DNA of 64,000 bases from Cristatella mucedo (taxonomy: Eukaryota; Bryozoa; Phylactolaemata; Cristatellidae). The DNA is taken from contig WPIO01000017.1 in assembly GCA_009760855.2 (NCBI GenBank), forward strand, positions 3,712,501 to 3,776,500. Direction: 5' to 3'. Positions 47,243 through 59,469 of the stretch are shown piece after piece. Within the stretch, counting starts at the first letter, position 1. Each line of letters begins with the position of its first letter. A model generated the notes under the pieces. That model saw only the letters and a list, made by a program, of their open reading frames with translations. It ran no database searches and was not told the origin of the DNA. The translations under genes and the position numbers were made by a program.

Positions 47243-47500
47243 ATGCCGGAGCAGACGCCCCTCGGCGGCGAGCTCGACGAACCAGCAACGACGATGCCAC
47301 CATCGCCGCCACACGAGCAAAGCTGCCCCTTGATGGCAACCGACAAAAATCTGGCAGCACTGATGTCTCTGCCGCTGCAAAGGTCAGCCAGCAGCAGCCT
47401 GAGCAAGAGCCCGCACCTGCGCCTGCCCTCGGCCAACTGGGACGACCCGACCGCCAGCAGCTCGTTGATAGGGAGCTCTATCGGGGGGGGGGAGGGGAGG
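47243..47500 (+). CDS. Unknown multi-exon gene, exon 1
   Basis: Starts MPEQTPLGGELDEPATTMPP and is Ser/Pro-rich (LQRSASSSLSKSPHLRLPSA, NWDDPTASSSL), so likely disordered. The donor GTAGGG at 47501 leaves phase 0. A stronger-looking GTAAGA at 47515 would give the wrong phase for exon 2. The frame is open upstream to 47018 with a Leu-run stretch, so the start could be earlier. No family recognised. Confidence 0.55.
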
Positions 47501-47587
47501 GTAGGGGCCCAAGGGTAAGAAGGGTATGAAAGCGCCCGTCTGCCGAGCATGCGCGTATGCGCTGTACAGCGGTTCGTGCTTTTGCAG

Positions 47588-47824
47588 AGCTACCGCGGCA
47601 GCTGCGGCCGTCGCCACAAAGACGGTGCAGCTGATGTGGGCGGCGGTAACGGCAACGTGCACTGGGGCGAGATGAAGAGGGTCGAGCTGGACGTGATGGA
47701 CCACAGGTACGACTTGCCGATGCACATCGACAGCGTCCTCCAGTCGGTGATAGTGTCGACTCACGAGCGCCTTCGCCTGGAGCTGGTTGCACGGCTCGCC
47801 CAGATACACGAGCGCGTCGAGATG
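47588..47824 (+). CDS. Unknown multi-exon gene, exon 2
   Basis: Acceptor TTTTGCAG, 79 codons, donor GTAAGC, phase 0 at both ends. Reads WGEMKRVELDVMDHRYDLPM, then HIDSVLQSVIVSTHERLRLE and LVARLAQIHERVEM: amphipathic helices, possibly coiled coil. This is the exon with the clearest protein character in the gene. Confidence 0.7.
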
Positions 47825-48338
47825 GTAAGCGGATTCGCTCCGGCTCGCTGACGCTCTGGATCGCGTCGTGCAAAGCTGCTGCTGCTGCTGCCCACAGATG
47901 CGCAATCCGTCGGCTGACAGCAGCTCAGCAGCTCGCCCGGCGGCACCTCGCGTTGCCTTCAGTCGGGTCGGTGCAGCGGGTTCGAAAGCCATTCGAGTGG
48001 TTCTCGTGGGCTGTTGCGCGAGCCGACGCCGACGACACTCCGTGTTTTAGGCACTCCAGGCCACCGGGATGAGTGACAGCGATGACACGTCGGTAGGTTA
48101 TCGGTATGCAAATGGCTCCTGTCGCACCATATCTGTCTGGCACCATGTTCTTCCTGCTTAGGCTTGTGGGTGAGGGAGGGGGCAATTGTGCATCGAAGGA
48201 AGTTCGAAGCCTTCGAGCAGTCTTCTGTGAACTCGCGGATGCGGTCACAAAAAGCTTGCAACTATCTACAAGTACGATCCCCCAGTTGCAGAAAGAGAAT
48301 TACAAAGCAAATGACACAGTAAACGCATTCATCTTGGT

Positions 48339-48440
48339 GGCTACTGCTTGTTCTTAGCAACTGCTGATTCCTGGCTACTGCTTGTTCTTAGCTACTGCTG
48401 ATTCCTGGCTACTGCTTGTTTCTAGCTGCTGCTGGCTCCT
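48339..48440. repeat. Tandem repeat, three 34-bp units
   Basis: The unit begins GGCTACTGCTTGTTCTTAGC and ends GCTGATTCCT; copies start at 48339, 48373 and 48407. Confidence 0.93.
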
Positions 48441-49619
48441 GGCTAAAAAAATCAAAATACTAGCTAATTAAGCAGCCTATTTCTGTATAGCGACAGAAGA
48501 GGCTCAAGGCAGCCTTGCTTTCCACCAGCCTGCGACTGTTGCTTCCGTAGCTTTGCTCTTGAGTGAGCATGCTGACTTTCGGTGTCATGGCATACAGCAA
48601 CCTGCTCTGCACCGCAGGCTGCTGATTTGCCTAGTTTTCCTCGGTCGCGAACAGGTCCTGCGTGAAGCTCTGAACATCCTTTTGTCTCGTGCTTGCTTGA
48701 CCTGACCGACACTGAGAGAGCAGCAGCTGCAGCAGCGCACACTGGAGCAAGCTGCCCTCTACTTGCTGTCCTGTCTGCAGCCTGTGCAGCACTCTTACTG
48801 CTCCGGAATGTGTGCGTCAGTGCTGAGCCGACAAGCTTCGCCCTCAGCTCACAGCGGCTCCCCTTTCGTCGATGCTCTATTTTGATTGAGTAGCCCCTTT
48901 TGTAAGTAGAAGCACGTGGTATTCTCTGGTGCATCTGCTGCCTTTGACGCAACACTTAATTTTGGCCATTTGCCTACTCCCTTTGGCTAATGCTGCACTG
49001 GCTCGAATGCAGCCCCTACTCGCCTGCTCACAGTGTAACCTGCATGACGAAAGTTGCTTTCCTTAGCCACAAGATCAGTGTTGCTTTTCACTAGTTTGAT
49101 CACAATTACTAGCACGTGCAGATTGTCTGATATACATACCGGCGAGCCGGCAATGGTGGCACACTGGTCTTTACACGGTCTGTGCGGCACCTTTGCCGCT
49201 GCGTGGCAGTGGTGTTTGTGTGCTAGCCATGGCCTCTGTCCAACGACTGTGCTGCTGCACCATTAGATGGCGCACTGTTGTGCAAATGGTCCACCACAGC
49301 TGTAGCTTTGTACATTCCGGCAGACTGGACCGTTATGGCCTTTGTTGTCTGCTTGGGTGCCACCGAAATGTCGTTGCCCTGCGATTTGATGCCAATGTCT
49401 GCTCTCACTCCTGAAGCTACCAGCAGCGATATCTAGCTCTTACATCAATAGCGTTACGACCATGTGCTGTAGCAGCTTCTGCACTGCAGCCCTAAGGCCG
49501 AAAGTACGGTTAAAGCTTTAGTAGCAGAGCCTTGTCTTGCCTGGACCCAGAGTGCAGGTCCGAAACAACTTGCACGTTAAAAATCAAGACATGACCTCAA
49601 ATATTTCACTTTCTAAAAA

Positions 49620-49792
49620 AATATTAGCTGACTTAGCAGCCTCATTTGTATAGCGCAGAAGAGCCTTGATGGCTATCACCACCGCTTGCAGTCGGTAATA
49701 AAAGATCGCCCACTGCAGGACTCGAACCCACGACCTGGGCCGTGAAGAACAAGCACCTTACCCCGGGCTAAGACCCAGGGGCAAGAGCCCTG
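49620..49792 (-). mobile_element. tRNA-derived SINE, family B
   Basis: Minus strand: an A-box-like TTAGCCCGGGGTAAGGTGC, a B-box-like GTGGGTTCGAGTCCTGCAGT, then a body ending in GCTGCTAAGTCAGCTAATAT. Shares layout with 21390-21562. A 3' fragment of the same type may lie at 48452-48520. Confidence 0.72.
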
Positions 49793-51085
49793 GGCCAACA
49801 AGATGCCACCAGAACGTAGGATTCACTTGAGATAGCGATATTAGTAGCAAGTGGTGCCTGTACCACTCTGGCTTGCTTGGCAAAAAACTTGCTAAGTGAG
49901 TCTGTGTTTGCAGTTTTGGGTTAATAGTACTTTCGATACAGTTGCCTTTATCGACGATTTTTTTTATAGCAGCTCCAGATAAATTCGAAGTACAGACTGA
50001 CTAGATATAGCAAATATTGCCTCTTTTAGAGTGCATCTCAGCTACTGTGCCGGGCACTTCTTCTTTGATAATAAAAGATCTGAAGGCAGTTTTGCTCCAG
50101 AGGACCAAGCAAGAAGGAATTTCGTGCTTCTGACTTATATGCATGTGCTGAAAGCTGTCCTGCGGCGATCGTTCCACTTACTATCAAGCTTCAAACCTCT
50201 TGGCACTGTCAGTTCAAGAAAGCTGCCAACGAGTGACAGCCCTCCAGCCGACTCCTGCATCTCCCTCGTCCTGTGCTAAGCAAGGGCCGCTCCGGCAACT
50301 TAAAACAAAGTCTTGACCATCCGCGAGAATTGTTTAGCTCAATCCAAAGCAAGATCTATGCAAACCTCGGCAGCCATTTGGCATGCCGTGGCGATTACTG
50401 CACCGGTGCAAAGAGATCGCACAGCTGCCAATCAAGCATGAGCGCGAGCCCATCCGATCAGTTTCGTGCCAGCTGCCGGTGTTAGCCATAGTTTAAGCAT
50501 TGCCTTAGATGCCCACGGCACCGACTAAGGTCGCCGATGTGTTGTGCGCATCGCCCATTGAGGGCTGTTGGACCACGGCAGTGTAAGCTGCCGTAGAGAC
50601 CGGCGATTTATCAATGTGGGTTAGCAGTGCATCTTCATCGATGGAACGATTCGCTGAACGAACCGGAGTAGCTTCGGCCACCAACAGCTTGACTGTGTTT
50701 GCATGCAGTCTGATGGGGCAGTTATTTGTTAAAGGGTCATCATTTTCCAAGGTTATCCATCGTCGTGGAGGGAAAGCGCTTGATAATGATGACAGTGCAA
50801 CAACTGTCGATGGCCGTGCAAAAACTCACTGGACAAGCACCAGGGCCAGCTTGCCTGCAAAGCATGCTGGCTTACACAGAGAGAAGCTGCGTGGCAGGGA
50901 GCAGATAAGCACTTGGCTAGAGCCTACGAGGCTTCCGAGTCTCTCTGACTTGCCTCCCCACTCTGCTCCTGGTTCTTCTGATAGGGCTGGGTGGTCGGCT
51001 TCAAACGTGACTGTTGTGCTGCTTGCGGTAGCACGGTGTGTTGTACGCTCATGCAAGCGCACACATACACGCCCGCAACAAATCT

Positions 51086-51119
51086 TATGCACACACACAC
51101 ACACACACACACTCACACG
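51086..51119. repeat. (CA)n microsatellite
   Basis: About 14 CA units with one interruption. Confidence 0.9.
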
Positions 51120-52019
51120 TGTGAGTACAAGTGCACACACATGAAAATGTTTCTGAAGTCGTGCTGGCAAGCACTTACTTGCACGCAGGCAGACATAGCA
51201 CACCATCAGTTACCAATATTCAGGTAACGGTCCATCAGCATACAGCAGTTCCTGTCCACCGTAACCGATTTACGGTTTGAAAGGTACGCGTGCTAATGCG
51301 TTTCGACCTCATCATTTCAAGGCTTTCTGGTGATATTCGCCGTGATGTTCCCACATCGTCTTAGTGGCAGAGCTGTCAGCTGCTTGCATGCCTGGCTCAA
51401 TGGTGGCTGCAAGGAGCATTCTGGGTGGTGCATGCCTTCGCTGCCTGCTGCTGGTGGCGTAAGACGGCCCGAGTTTGACTCCCCGTTCGGCTCCAAGTTT
51501 GCTTCCACTTTCGGAAATAATAAGAAGCATCCTACACAAGCCCCGTGCACTTGGCCGAGCGACTTTCTGCGTAAAGTCAGAAAAACCGGTTTAGCGACCG
51601 TTTGGAGTGCTTTATGATTTCTTGCTGTGTGCTTGTGCGCTTGCTGGTGCGATCGTGCTGCCGAGCAAGCCAGCCAGGGCGTGCCATGCCAAGTGCCTGC
51701 ATGCCATCCGCCAATGAGCGGTGAGCTTCGAGAGCGATGCACTGCCAGAACAAGTGGATGGAATTTGAAAAAGCTTTGCTGCTGGCTGGCAGTGGGTCGA
51801 AGGGGCCAACAGCGAGTCGGTGAAACTAAAATCTTCGATACGAAGTTCCTTTCTGCTAGCTAACTGGGTTAGAGTTATGTCTACTGACTTGACATTAAAA
51901 AGTAAGCTAGAAACCATGCAATCTCAACAGAATTTGCTCCAAATTGTCCTTTGAGTGCTTATGGGTGCTGATTTTGGGTACACTCTCATTAGCCAGTTGA
52001 CACTTTTCCTCTTCAGCCT

Positions 52020-52086
52020 GTCTCTAGTGCCTGGAAAGAGATTCAGCTCTCTTCAGGTGCAATGCAAATATTCTTCTATTATTTAT
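52020..52086 (+). repeat. Diverged L2-like LINE tail
   Basis: GTGCCTGGAAAGAGATTCAG, then CTCTCTTCAGGTGCAATGCA and a TATTATTTAT end. Confidence 0.7.
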
Positions 52087-52460
52087 ATCGGCACAGGGTA
52101 AGAAAGCGGGGTCTTGGACCGATCCGAAGGGGTGTATTGAGAGGCATGGCCGTCCGACATGGCTCTTTGGCCGGTCCACGTTAAGCTGCCCATGCAGAAG
52201 GGCAATGCCAGTTGCTCCCGAAAGCAGGGTAGAAGGAGGGGTTACAGCTGGGTGAAAAAGGAGCCGCCTTGCCAAAATACATTCCGCCAGGCCACTCCGA
52301 GAATTGTACAGCAGCTGCTGCTGCAGCAGCTAATGGAAGTCAATCTAGACTCTTCTCTGGGTCATTATGATGCTCAATCATGTGTCAATCTGTTGGCATC
52401 AATGGTAACAGCATTCACTTGCTTCCGAAGGTTTTGAATAGCGCTAAGCAGACCATGGTG

Positions 52461-52500
52461 CCTTCCAGTTGCCAGCTGGGCCTTCCAGTTGCCAGCTGGG
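52461..52500. repeat. Tandem duplication of a 20-bp unit
   Basis: CCTTCCAGTTGCCAGCTGGG occurs twice without change, ending exactly where the adjacent palindrome begins. Confidence 0.95.
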
Positions 52501-52559
52501 CTGAAATGTAGGCACAGCAAACCACCGAGCTCGGTGGTTTGCTGTGCCTACATTTCAGC
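52500..52559. repeat. Perfect 60-bp palindrome without spacer
   Basis: Both 30-bp arms match fully around a central GAGCTC; the left arm begins GCTGAAATGTAGGCACAGCA. Confidence 0.97.
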
Positions 52560-52689
52560 GAACGGTACAGTATGAGTTCCTTCCCCCGGAAAACCCGAGC
52601 ACCTGTTTCTTTCTTTCTGACAGCCAGCTCGAGCAGTGGCCTCGGCTTAGTTCATTCCTCACATAGTCCGTGTCGGTGGTCTTTAATTT

Positions 52690-52828
52690 AATTCATTTAT
52701 ATAGCGCCCCAAGAGAACTTAATCTCTATTCAGGCGCTTCACATATGCCTCGGGGCTCGAGCCCACGACCTCAGTCAGACCTTGGTCGGGGCGAGTACCT
52801 TAACCGCTAGACCAAACCAGCTCGTCTT
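52690..52828 (-). mobile_element. tRNA-derived SINE, family A, with LINE-like tail
   Basis: Reverse complement of the element at 28040-28178: AATTCATTTATATAGCGCCC tail, CAGGCGCTTCACATATGCCT, the B box in CTCGGGGCTCGAGCCC and the A box in CTTAACCGCTAGACCA. Near-identical, so probably a recent copy. Confidence 0.9.
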
Positions 52829-54044
52829 GTCTTTAGACGTCATCTGTATGTACACAGCCTTCCTATTTGGGCTTGAATGCAGTTTCATGCATACTAGCCT
52901 GCAGAACACAGGCACCTAATGATATGATGATGCTTTATCCTTGAAGAGATAGCTGGGTTGGATCGATAGCATTAGTCGTGATTTGACTCATTCGGAGTGA
53001 ATACGCAGTGAATTGCACACACACGATGCATTAGGTCTACACCACTTTTATGCTGCTACTAGTTTATGCCCGTGAGCAATCGTGGGAAGTTTCAGTGTTG
53101 CATTACAATACGGGTCTTAAAGTCTGCTGACCCAGTGTATTGGTAAGCCCAGCTTAGCTGGCAAGCCCGGCCTACTGTCGGGCAAGGACTCCATATTATT
53201 ACCTTGGTCGTGAAGTAATCTATCAAATCTTGCAAACTGCAGGGCTTAATTTTTTAATCTCTTTTGCAAATTGTTTCATACGCAACGTTTCTGGTGAGTT
53301 TCGGCACTGTGTGGCACTGAGTGGCTGGCTACATTTGGCATATGTTTGTCTCAATGTTGTCTACGATAAACTACAGTTATTTTCTGCTTGCTTTGCTCCT
53401 GTTCGTTCCAAAATCATTACCGTAAAAATTTGCCGGTCCAAATTGGTTGCTGAAACCACAGCTTTTATGCAATTTTCATATAAAATGAGCTTTGATCTAG
53501 TTTTATGATATGTATTTGCCACCATCCATGTAGCGAATCAGCATTCAGTTGCCTGTACACGGCCCTACATACATATTGACCATCTTTAAATTATATAAAC
53601 TCTACATTGTAAGCACCACTTGAAGAATCCCGAGCAGGTTTTATTTATGTATGTCCATCGCTTATCAAAGACAGATACAGTGCGACTTCCGGTCGGTCAT
53701 ACCCACTCTGGTAGCTTTCCTAAACACCAGTACAGCCGGTCCAAATGGAAGCTGTCAGTTCGGGCAACATCAAAACATGTGTAGTGAAGAGGCTGCAAGC
53801 TGCTGGAATGCCGTGGCTAAATATTAAAAATCCCTTATTAATTCATAGCCCTGTTATGTTCTAGTTTTTCAGTGTTCAATTTCACCTATAAGAGTGCATG
53901 TTGGTGCAACATTTGCAAATAAAAAAACTGTCTTCCCCTTTTTTGAGACTCATTATTGCTGTCCTGCCTAGTACGACTATACATGTCCAACCAAGGACTT
54001 AATTTACACGTCAGCGACTGTGCTGGACGAACTAGCTAACAAAC

Positions 54045-54255
54045 TTGTGCATGCTGCCACTAACCACATTTGCATGCTGACCCTGTGCATGTCACCCCTA
54101 ACCATGTTATTCATGTTGTTTGTTTATCAAGCATGATATCACTCACCATTCAATTGCATTTCCCTTTGCAGCAAATGTAAAGCACCTAGAAAGAGATTGA
54201 TTTTTCTGAGGGCGCTTTATCAGGTGCATTATTATTATTATTATTATTATTAATC
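54045..54255 (+). mobile_element. L2-like LINE 3' UTR and (ATT)n tail
   Basis: Repeats of CATGCTGCCACTAACCACAT, then AGCACCTAGAAAGAGATTG, GGGCGCTTTATCAGGTGCAT and ATTATT to 54252. No coding part; strongly 5'-truncated. Confidence 0.92.
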
Positions 54256-54419
54256 TAGCTTATTATAGGGCTGGTTGTAGTTTTGTCTGGTGTATGCCAC
54301 TCTCAGGGAAGGAATGGCTGGCCAGGGAAACTTGGTTCAGTATGCTTCTCTGGAAAGGCATGCCAGAGTCAGCCACCGGATGGGCTCTCTCCAATGGAGG
54401 CATTAGCTAACCTGCCCCC

Positions 54420-54545
54420 TACCATCTTAGGGAGGAGGGCCAGGTAAGGCACTCACACCTTACAAGCCAGGTGATGAGTTCAAATCCTTTTAGCAAGTAA
54501 TCCCTTATTGCTCACTGCAACTGGTGTTGATAGCCTTTAAGGCTC
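54420..54545 (+). repeat. Possible tRNA-derived SINE
   Basis: AGGTAAGGCACTCACACCTT, then GGTGATGAGTTCAAATCC resemble A and B boxes. No matching tail. Confidence 0.4.
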
Positions 54546-54957
54546 CTCTACACATTCAGGGTGGTGTAGCAGTGCTTCTGGCAGCTATCTGGAGTTCTTG
54601 CAGCAATTTAACGACTCACTTGATCCTTGGCTTGCCCCTACTGACCAGTCTCACCACCCATTTTAAATGTGAATGCCGGGACTTCCTTCGGAATTTTGTT
54701 TTTAGCTTTGGGGCACATATGAGCAAATACAGTACACTGTAATCCCATTGTTGGCACCCCCCCCCCCCGTGCTTGCATGAACTAGGAGCTGCTGTGAGTG
54801 AAATCCTTTTGTCACCGGGTGGGCTAAATTTCCAGTAAAGTATCGTAAGCTAGATTGCAGTTGAGTACTATTACTCGCGGATCTGGATGAAATTCTAAAG
54901 CAATAAATAAAGGTCTTTTGCTTAGCACCATGTGAGAACCAAATTTCTATAATAATA

Positions 54958-55340
54958 ATAATAGATCTCAAGTATTTTGGAGATTGTGCATTTAGTTCGT
55001 ATGCTCCCAAAGCCTGGAACTCACTCCCGACTTGCATCACAACATTCCCTGACTTGACCACATTTAAAAAGAGCTTAAACAACACCTATTTAGGACAGCA
55101 TTTAGTGGGTCCCTGTGATCCGTCCTTCATGTGCTTATGCGTGCTGACACTGTGCATACTGTCACTAACCACATTCGCATGCTGACCCTATGCATGTCAC
55201 CCATAATCATGTTATTCACGTTGTTTATCAAACAAGATACCACTCACCATTCGATCGTGTTTTATTTGCAGCAAATGTAAAGTGCCTAGAAAGAGATTGA
55301 GTTCTCTGAGGGCACTTTATCAAGTGTATTATTCTATCCA
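54958..55340 (+). mobile_element. L2-like LINE 3' end
   Basis: Reads GDCAFSSYAPKAWNSLPTCI, then TFPDLTTFKKSLN. Its UTR and the tail GTGCCTAGAAAGAGATTGAG match the other copies. Preceded by a short AATAATAATA. Confidence 0.9.
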
Positions 55341-56155
55341 TTGCTTTACAAATTTCTGCAAGAGAGGAAACGATCAAGAGTTAATGACAAGCATGTTATC
55401 CTGTTTAGGGTTTCATACTTTTGATGGCTGCTAGCTGAAGGTCCAACTCTGTAAATGCCCAATGCAATGCTAGGATGCCATTACATTTGGCAGCCATTTT
55501 AGGCTGCCAGAGAGTACCAGTCCAGCTTCAACCGACAGATTTCGGTTGGTCTGACGGCTCATCGAAGCACATGCTGGATAGGTGGAAAATCTCAGGTGCT
55601 CCATCGCTAGATCCGTGTGCTCAGTCTCTTTAGATGGATTCCAATATCGTATGGTCCTCTTATCTCATCCAGCAAGCACTGAGAGACCAGTAGTGGGCAT
55701 GGCGCCAGAACCCAGCTGGGAATGCAGCTAATTCGTGCTCGACTGAGCGAGTTCTGGCACCAGGACAAACTCTCTGAGCCCCCCTACCAGTAGCTGACTC
55801 CGTAGCTCACTGATAGTAGCTTACTCTGTAGCTGACGCTAGCTCAGCGGAGGCTTCAGAGGGAAGAGTAGGGGAAGCTAGAGAGCTAGCTTGGAGATTAG
55901 CTTCATCGTGCAACGTATTAATCACATCTCGGAGGCCCATGCTATCACATACCCATATCTGTGGCTCTGGGTCTTCCTAATACCCTTCTGAACCATTAGC
56001 AGAGCTGCTGCAGTGAAATGAAGGTTACAGCAGGCCAGCTGTCGGCTGTCAGCAAGCTAGCGCTCAGCGGTCTATTGGCAAGCAGAAACCTGCGTGCAAG
56101 TTAGCTTCTCAGTGGATTTTGTGACAAAAGAGAGAGAACGTGTGATAAATTGCAG

Positions 56156-56158
<3 letters not shown>

Positions 56159-56196
<38 letters not shown>
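56159..56196. repeat. (GA)n microsatellite
   Basis: About 18 GA units, 110 bp upstream of exon 3. Confidence 0.92.
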
Positions 56197-56200
<4 letters not shown>

Positions 56201-56307
56201 CAAATTGTGGAACATCTTAGAATGGGCTCTTAGCTTTCAGTTTGGCCGGCATTGCACATAATGAGTACCTGCACCGTATGACCTACACACTCTCCTTGAA
56301 TTTGCAG

Positions 56308-56346
56308 GTGATGCCTATATTCAGAACCGAGCTCTACCAAAAGGAG
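56308..56346 (+). CDS. Unknown multi-exon gene, exon 3
   Basis: A 39-nt exon, VMPIFRTELYQKE, between TTTGCAG and GTGAGT, phase 0 both sides. The very short length makes it less sure on its own, but phase and helix-like content agree with its neighbours. Confidence 0.55.
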
Positions 56347-56504
56347 GTGAGTGGCGCATGCATTCATTTGTTTGCCTCTGAGTCAGACGTTGCTTGCGCT
56401 CTGCCTGGCTTATGAAGGCCAGATCATTGATGCTGCCATTTCCTGATACCACTGATCTGAATAATGATCATGTCCATCCGGTTAATATATGCATATATAT
56501 ACTT

Positions 56505-56630
56505 ATTTTGTATTGAGCTTCATGGAACTTCATCTTTATCTAGGCCCTTTACATATTTCTTAGAGGTCGAGCCCATTACCCTTAAAACCAGTGATGCAAC
56601 TGACCGACCTCATCCTAGCTGTCGCTGGGT
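56505..56630 (-). mobile_element. Diverged family A SINE
   Basis: The tail-like AACTTCATCTTTATCTAGGC, then CTTAGAGGTCGAGCCCATTA and GACCGACCTCATCC follow the order of 52690-52828 with many changes. Confidence 0.5.
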
Positions 56631-57414
56631 GCCCTGATAGTGCTTGGCTTTTAGAGGAATTGTCTTAAAGTGTGGCTAATAGTTCTAACACTTATACATA
56701 CAGGTCCCTGACCGGCATGATGGGCAGGCCTGGTGGCAGGTAAGTCTTGAAACCAGTGGCAGCCATTGAAGAACCTCAGCCGGGACCGGTGCTGATGGTT
56801 GCTTGCTTGCGAGTACTCCAGTTTGCACTGCCAAAGTATGTGGCCACAGTAAAGTGTGGGATCGCTCGAAGTTACCATTGAAAGCAAACGCCAGTGTTTC
56901 CCTTTAGACTACTGGCTAATTGATAATATAGTGCGATGCATCATGGCCACCACTGGTTTCACTACTTTACTGGAAGTACCGGCTAGGGAGCCTGTCCATT
57001 ATATAGGTCAGTGGTGATAGCGGATGTCGGCATATATGAAGGGGGCTCTGCCGCAAGGGGTCCAGCTGTTCTTTGGTGGGGAGCATCCCTGATGCACCGT
57101 GGCGTTCTGGGCACCCCCTATAAAAAATAGCCTGTAAATTTGGTTACGAGGGAAACTTCACCATGAAACTTGGCAGAAGGTACTTGCACTGCTGTCAGGT
57201 CTGGCATTCACATTCAGTTTAATGCCCACCCATCCTGGGCCTTTGCCTATTGCCTCTCTTAACGACTCCGAGCAGTACTTCGCCGGGCTTTCTTGAATTG
57301 CTCTACGTGTTCTTTGTTTGTCTTTTATGATTCTTACCATGCTTCGTGAACACAGCAGTGCCAAGCGCCTTCAGCAGCAGCACACATCAAGCATCGCTTC
57401 TGACTCGGCTGCAG

Positions 57415-57531
57415 CTGGAGAAGCATGGCGAGATCTGCCGCCAGCTCATGGAGTGCGACGCGAAAACCAAAGAGCGACTTCGCCTAATCGAGGAGGTTTC
57501 CGAGTGGCTCATGAACGTGTCCGGATATGCG
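57415..57531 (+). CDS. Unknown multi-exon gene, exon 4
   Basis: 39 codons, LEKHGEICRQLMECDAKTKE, then RLRLIEEVSEWLMNVSGYA, phase 0 at both ends; acceptor GGCTGCAG, donor GTGCGT. Charged heptad-like helix. Alternative upstream CAG acceptors would add up to about 20 residues. The donor is followed within 120 bp by a 740-bp CT tract. Confidence 0.65.
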
Positions 57532-57650
57532 GTGCGTACATGCCACCCCTCTTTTCGGAGCAGACCCGCAACTGTGTATGCTCGAGGGTCCTGAGCCTCG
57601 TCAGCTCGTCAGCACGTGCAACAGTTCTGAGTGCTCCTATGCTTGCGCTA

Positions 57651-57683
57651 CTCTCTGTCTCTCTCTCTCTGTCTCTCTCTGTC

Positions 57684-57755
<72 letters not shown>

Positions 57756-57767
57756 ACTGTCTCACTG

Positions 57768-57798
<31 letters not shown>

Positions 57799-58231
57799 AT
57801 CTCTATGTCTCTCTGTCTCTCTCTGCCGCTCTCAGGCTCTCTCTGTTGCTCTCAGGCTCTCTCTCCTCTCTGTGTCTCTCTCTGTCTCTATGTCTCTCTC
57901 TCTCTCTCTCTGTCTCTCTCTGTCACTATGTTTCTCTCTTTCTCTCTCTGTCTGTCTCTGTCTGTCCCTGTCTCTCTGTCTGTGTGAATGTGTGTCTCTC
58001 TCTCTCTGACTCTTTGTCTCCCTCTGTCTCTCCCTCTGGCTCTGTCTCTCTCTCCCCTCTCTCTCTCTCTCTCTATCTGTCGCTTTGTGTCACTCTGTGT
58101 TACTCTGTGTCTCTCTGTGTCTCTATGACTCTCTGTCTCTCTCTGTCTCTATGACTCTCTCTGTCTCTATCTGTCTGTCTCTCTGTCTCTGCCTGACCCC
58201 ACGTCTCTCTCTCTTTCTCTCTCTGTCTGTC

Positions 58232-58307
<76 letters not shown>

Positions 58308-58390
58308 AGGCTCTCTCTCTTCTCTGTCACTCTCAGGCTCTCTCTCTTCTCTGTCTGTCTGTCTCTCTCTCCTGTGTCTGTCTCTCTCGT
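57651..58390. repeat. Long pyrimidine tract, CTCT/CTGT low complexity
   Basis: About 740 bp almost wholly C and T on the + strand, with interspersed G, including long (CT)n and (CTGT)n stretches. Open frames here (Ser/Leu repeats) are artefacts of the repeat. Confidence 0.97.
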
Positions 58391-58691
58391 GTCAGCTGCA
58401 TTTTGTTCAAGCGTTAGTGGGTGAACTCGCCAGCACCCATTCCAGCCCGGTAGGCCGCTCCTCCACTTCCAACAACAGGCACGGCATGGGTATTCTTGTT
58501 TTATGGCTGCCCCAAATCGATCCTCTTTGTAGGCTGACTGTAATTGTTAGCCAACTGCTTCTAGCTTGTGTTAGCAGCGCCCCATTTTTTATTGTATTCC
58601 ACATAGTTGGGATGTGTGCTCTTACCATCGATAGACGACGCCAATGCTTGGCACGAGGAATAGTACACAAAATGCACCGCTACTCGCCTGC

Positions 58692-58720
58692 GGGGGGGGG
58701 GGGGGGGGGGGGGGGGGGGG
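58692..58720. repeat. 29-base poly-G run
   Basis: Uninterrupted G on the + strand (the sense strand of the host gene); could form G-quadruplexes. Confidence 0.97.
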
Positions 58721-59469
58721 AGTGCCCCCAGTGAGGAGCCCAAACCAGAGAGCCCCAGCTCAGGCTTTTCTCTCTCTTCTGGATAGTGGTAATCAGCTTG
58801 TAGGAGAAGTTCACTGTTCTTCACCAGTGTGTGCCATCGGCCTCGAGTGCGGCTCGAGGCCGTGCTCGGCTCTTCATGGCAGTTGGTGGCCGCCACCTTG
58901 GCTGGACTGGCGATTGGCAAGCGTTGTGGCAATGCCACCAGTGACTTAGCGAAGTGTACATTTTAGTATTGCCACTCCTCCGCCAGAATCCAGTAAGGTG
59001 TGCATAAATTTGTGAAGCCTCGCCGGCTTCTGTTCAAATCCTTGCATAATTGGCCGGATTTCCTGCATCCAGATCAACGACTGTGCTTAGACATGCAAGC
59101 CTTTATGGATTTGATCGTCCAACTCTCCAATCATTCTCATTTTCTTTCCCGTGACTTTTTCCATAACTCCCAAAATCAAATCACTGTGTCTGTCGCACCA
59201 CAGTAGCAAAGGAGCAAAGCTACGGTGACATTGCTTAAAACAGTTAGTATTAGTGTGGTCAAAAAAGCTCAGCTAAGTCACAAATTTATTGACTGAATAA
59301 TAATCGAACGCATACAAACTTATTTCAGATAATTAATATCACAATTCTTATTGCCTCTGTGTAATTAGCAGAGTGACTTGATAGCAGTGGCTGAATATTC
59401 TTATCTCAAAACCAGCAACCTTGAAAAGGTCGACCAAGAAGAGAAGCCAACTCTTGGCAGTCGTAGTAG

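Larger units (their letters stand above)
47825..56307. other. Intron 2 of the unknown gene (about 8.5 kb), repeat-filled
   Basis: Holds tandem repeats, SINEs, LINE tails, a 60-bp palindrome and a (CA)n. No further exon could be picked by eye, but one could be missed. Confidence 0.45.

Noticed and set aside
57318-58417. Open frames with Ser/Leu or Arg/Glu repeats
   Set aside because: They are translations of the CT/CTGT low-complexity tract beyond the exon 4 donor.
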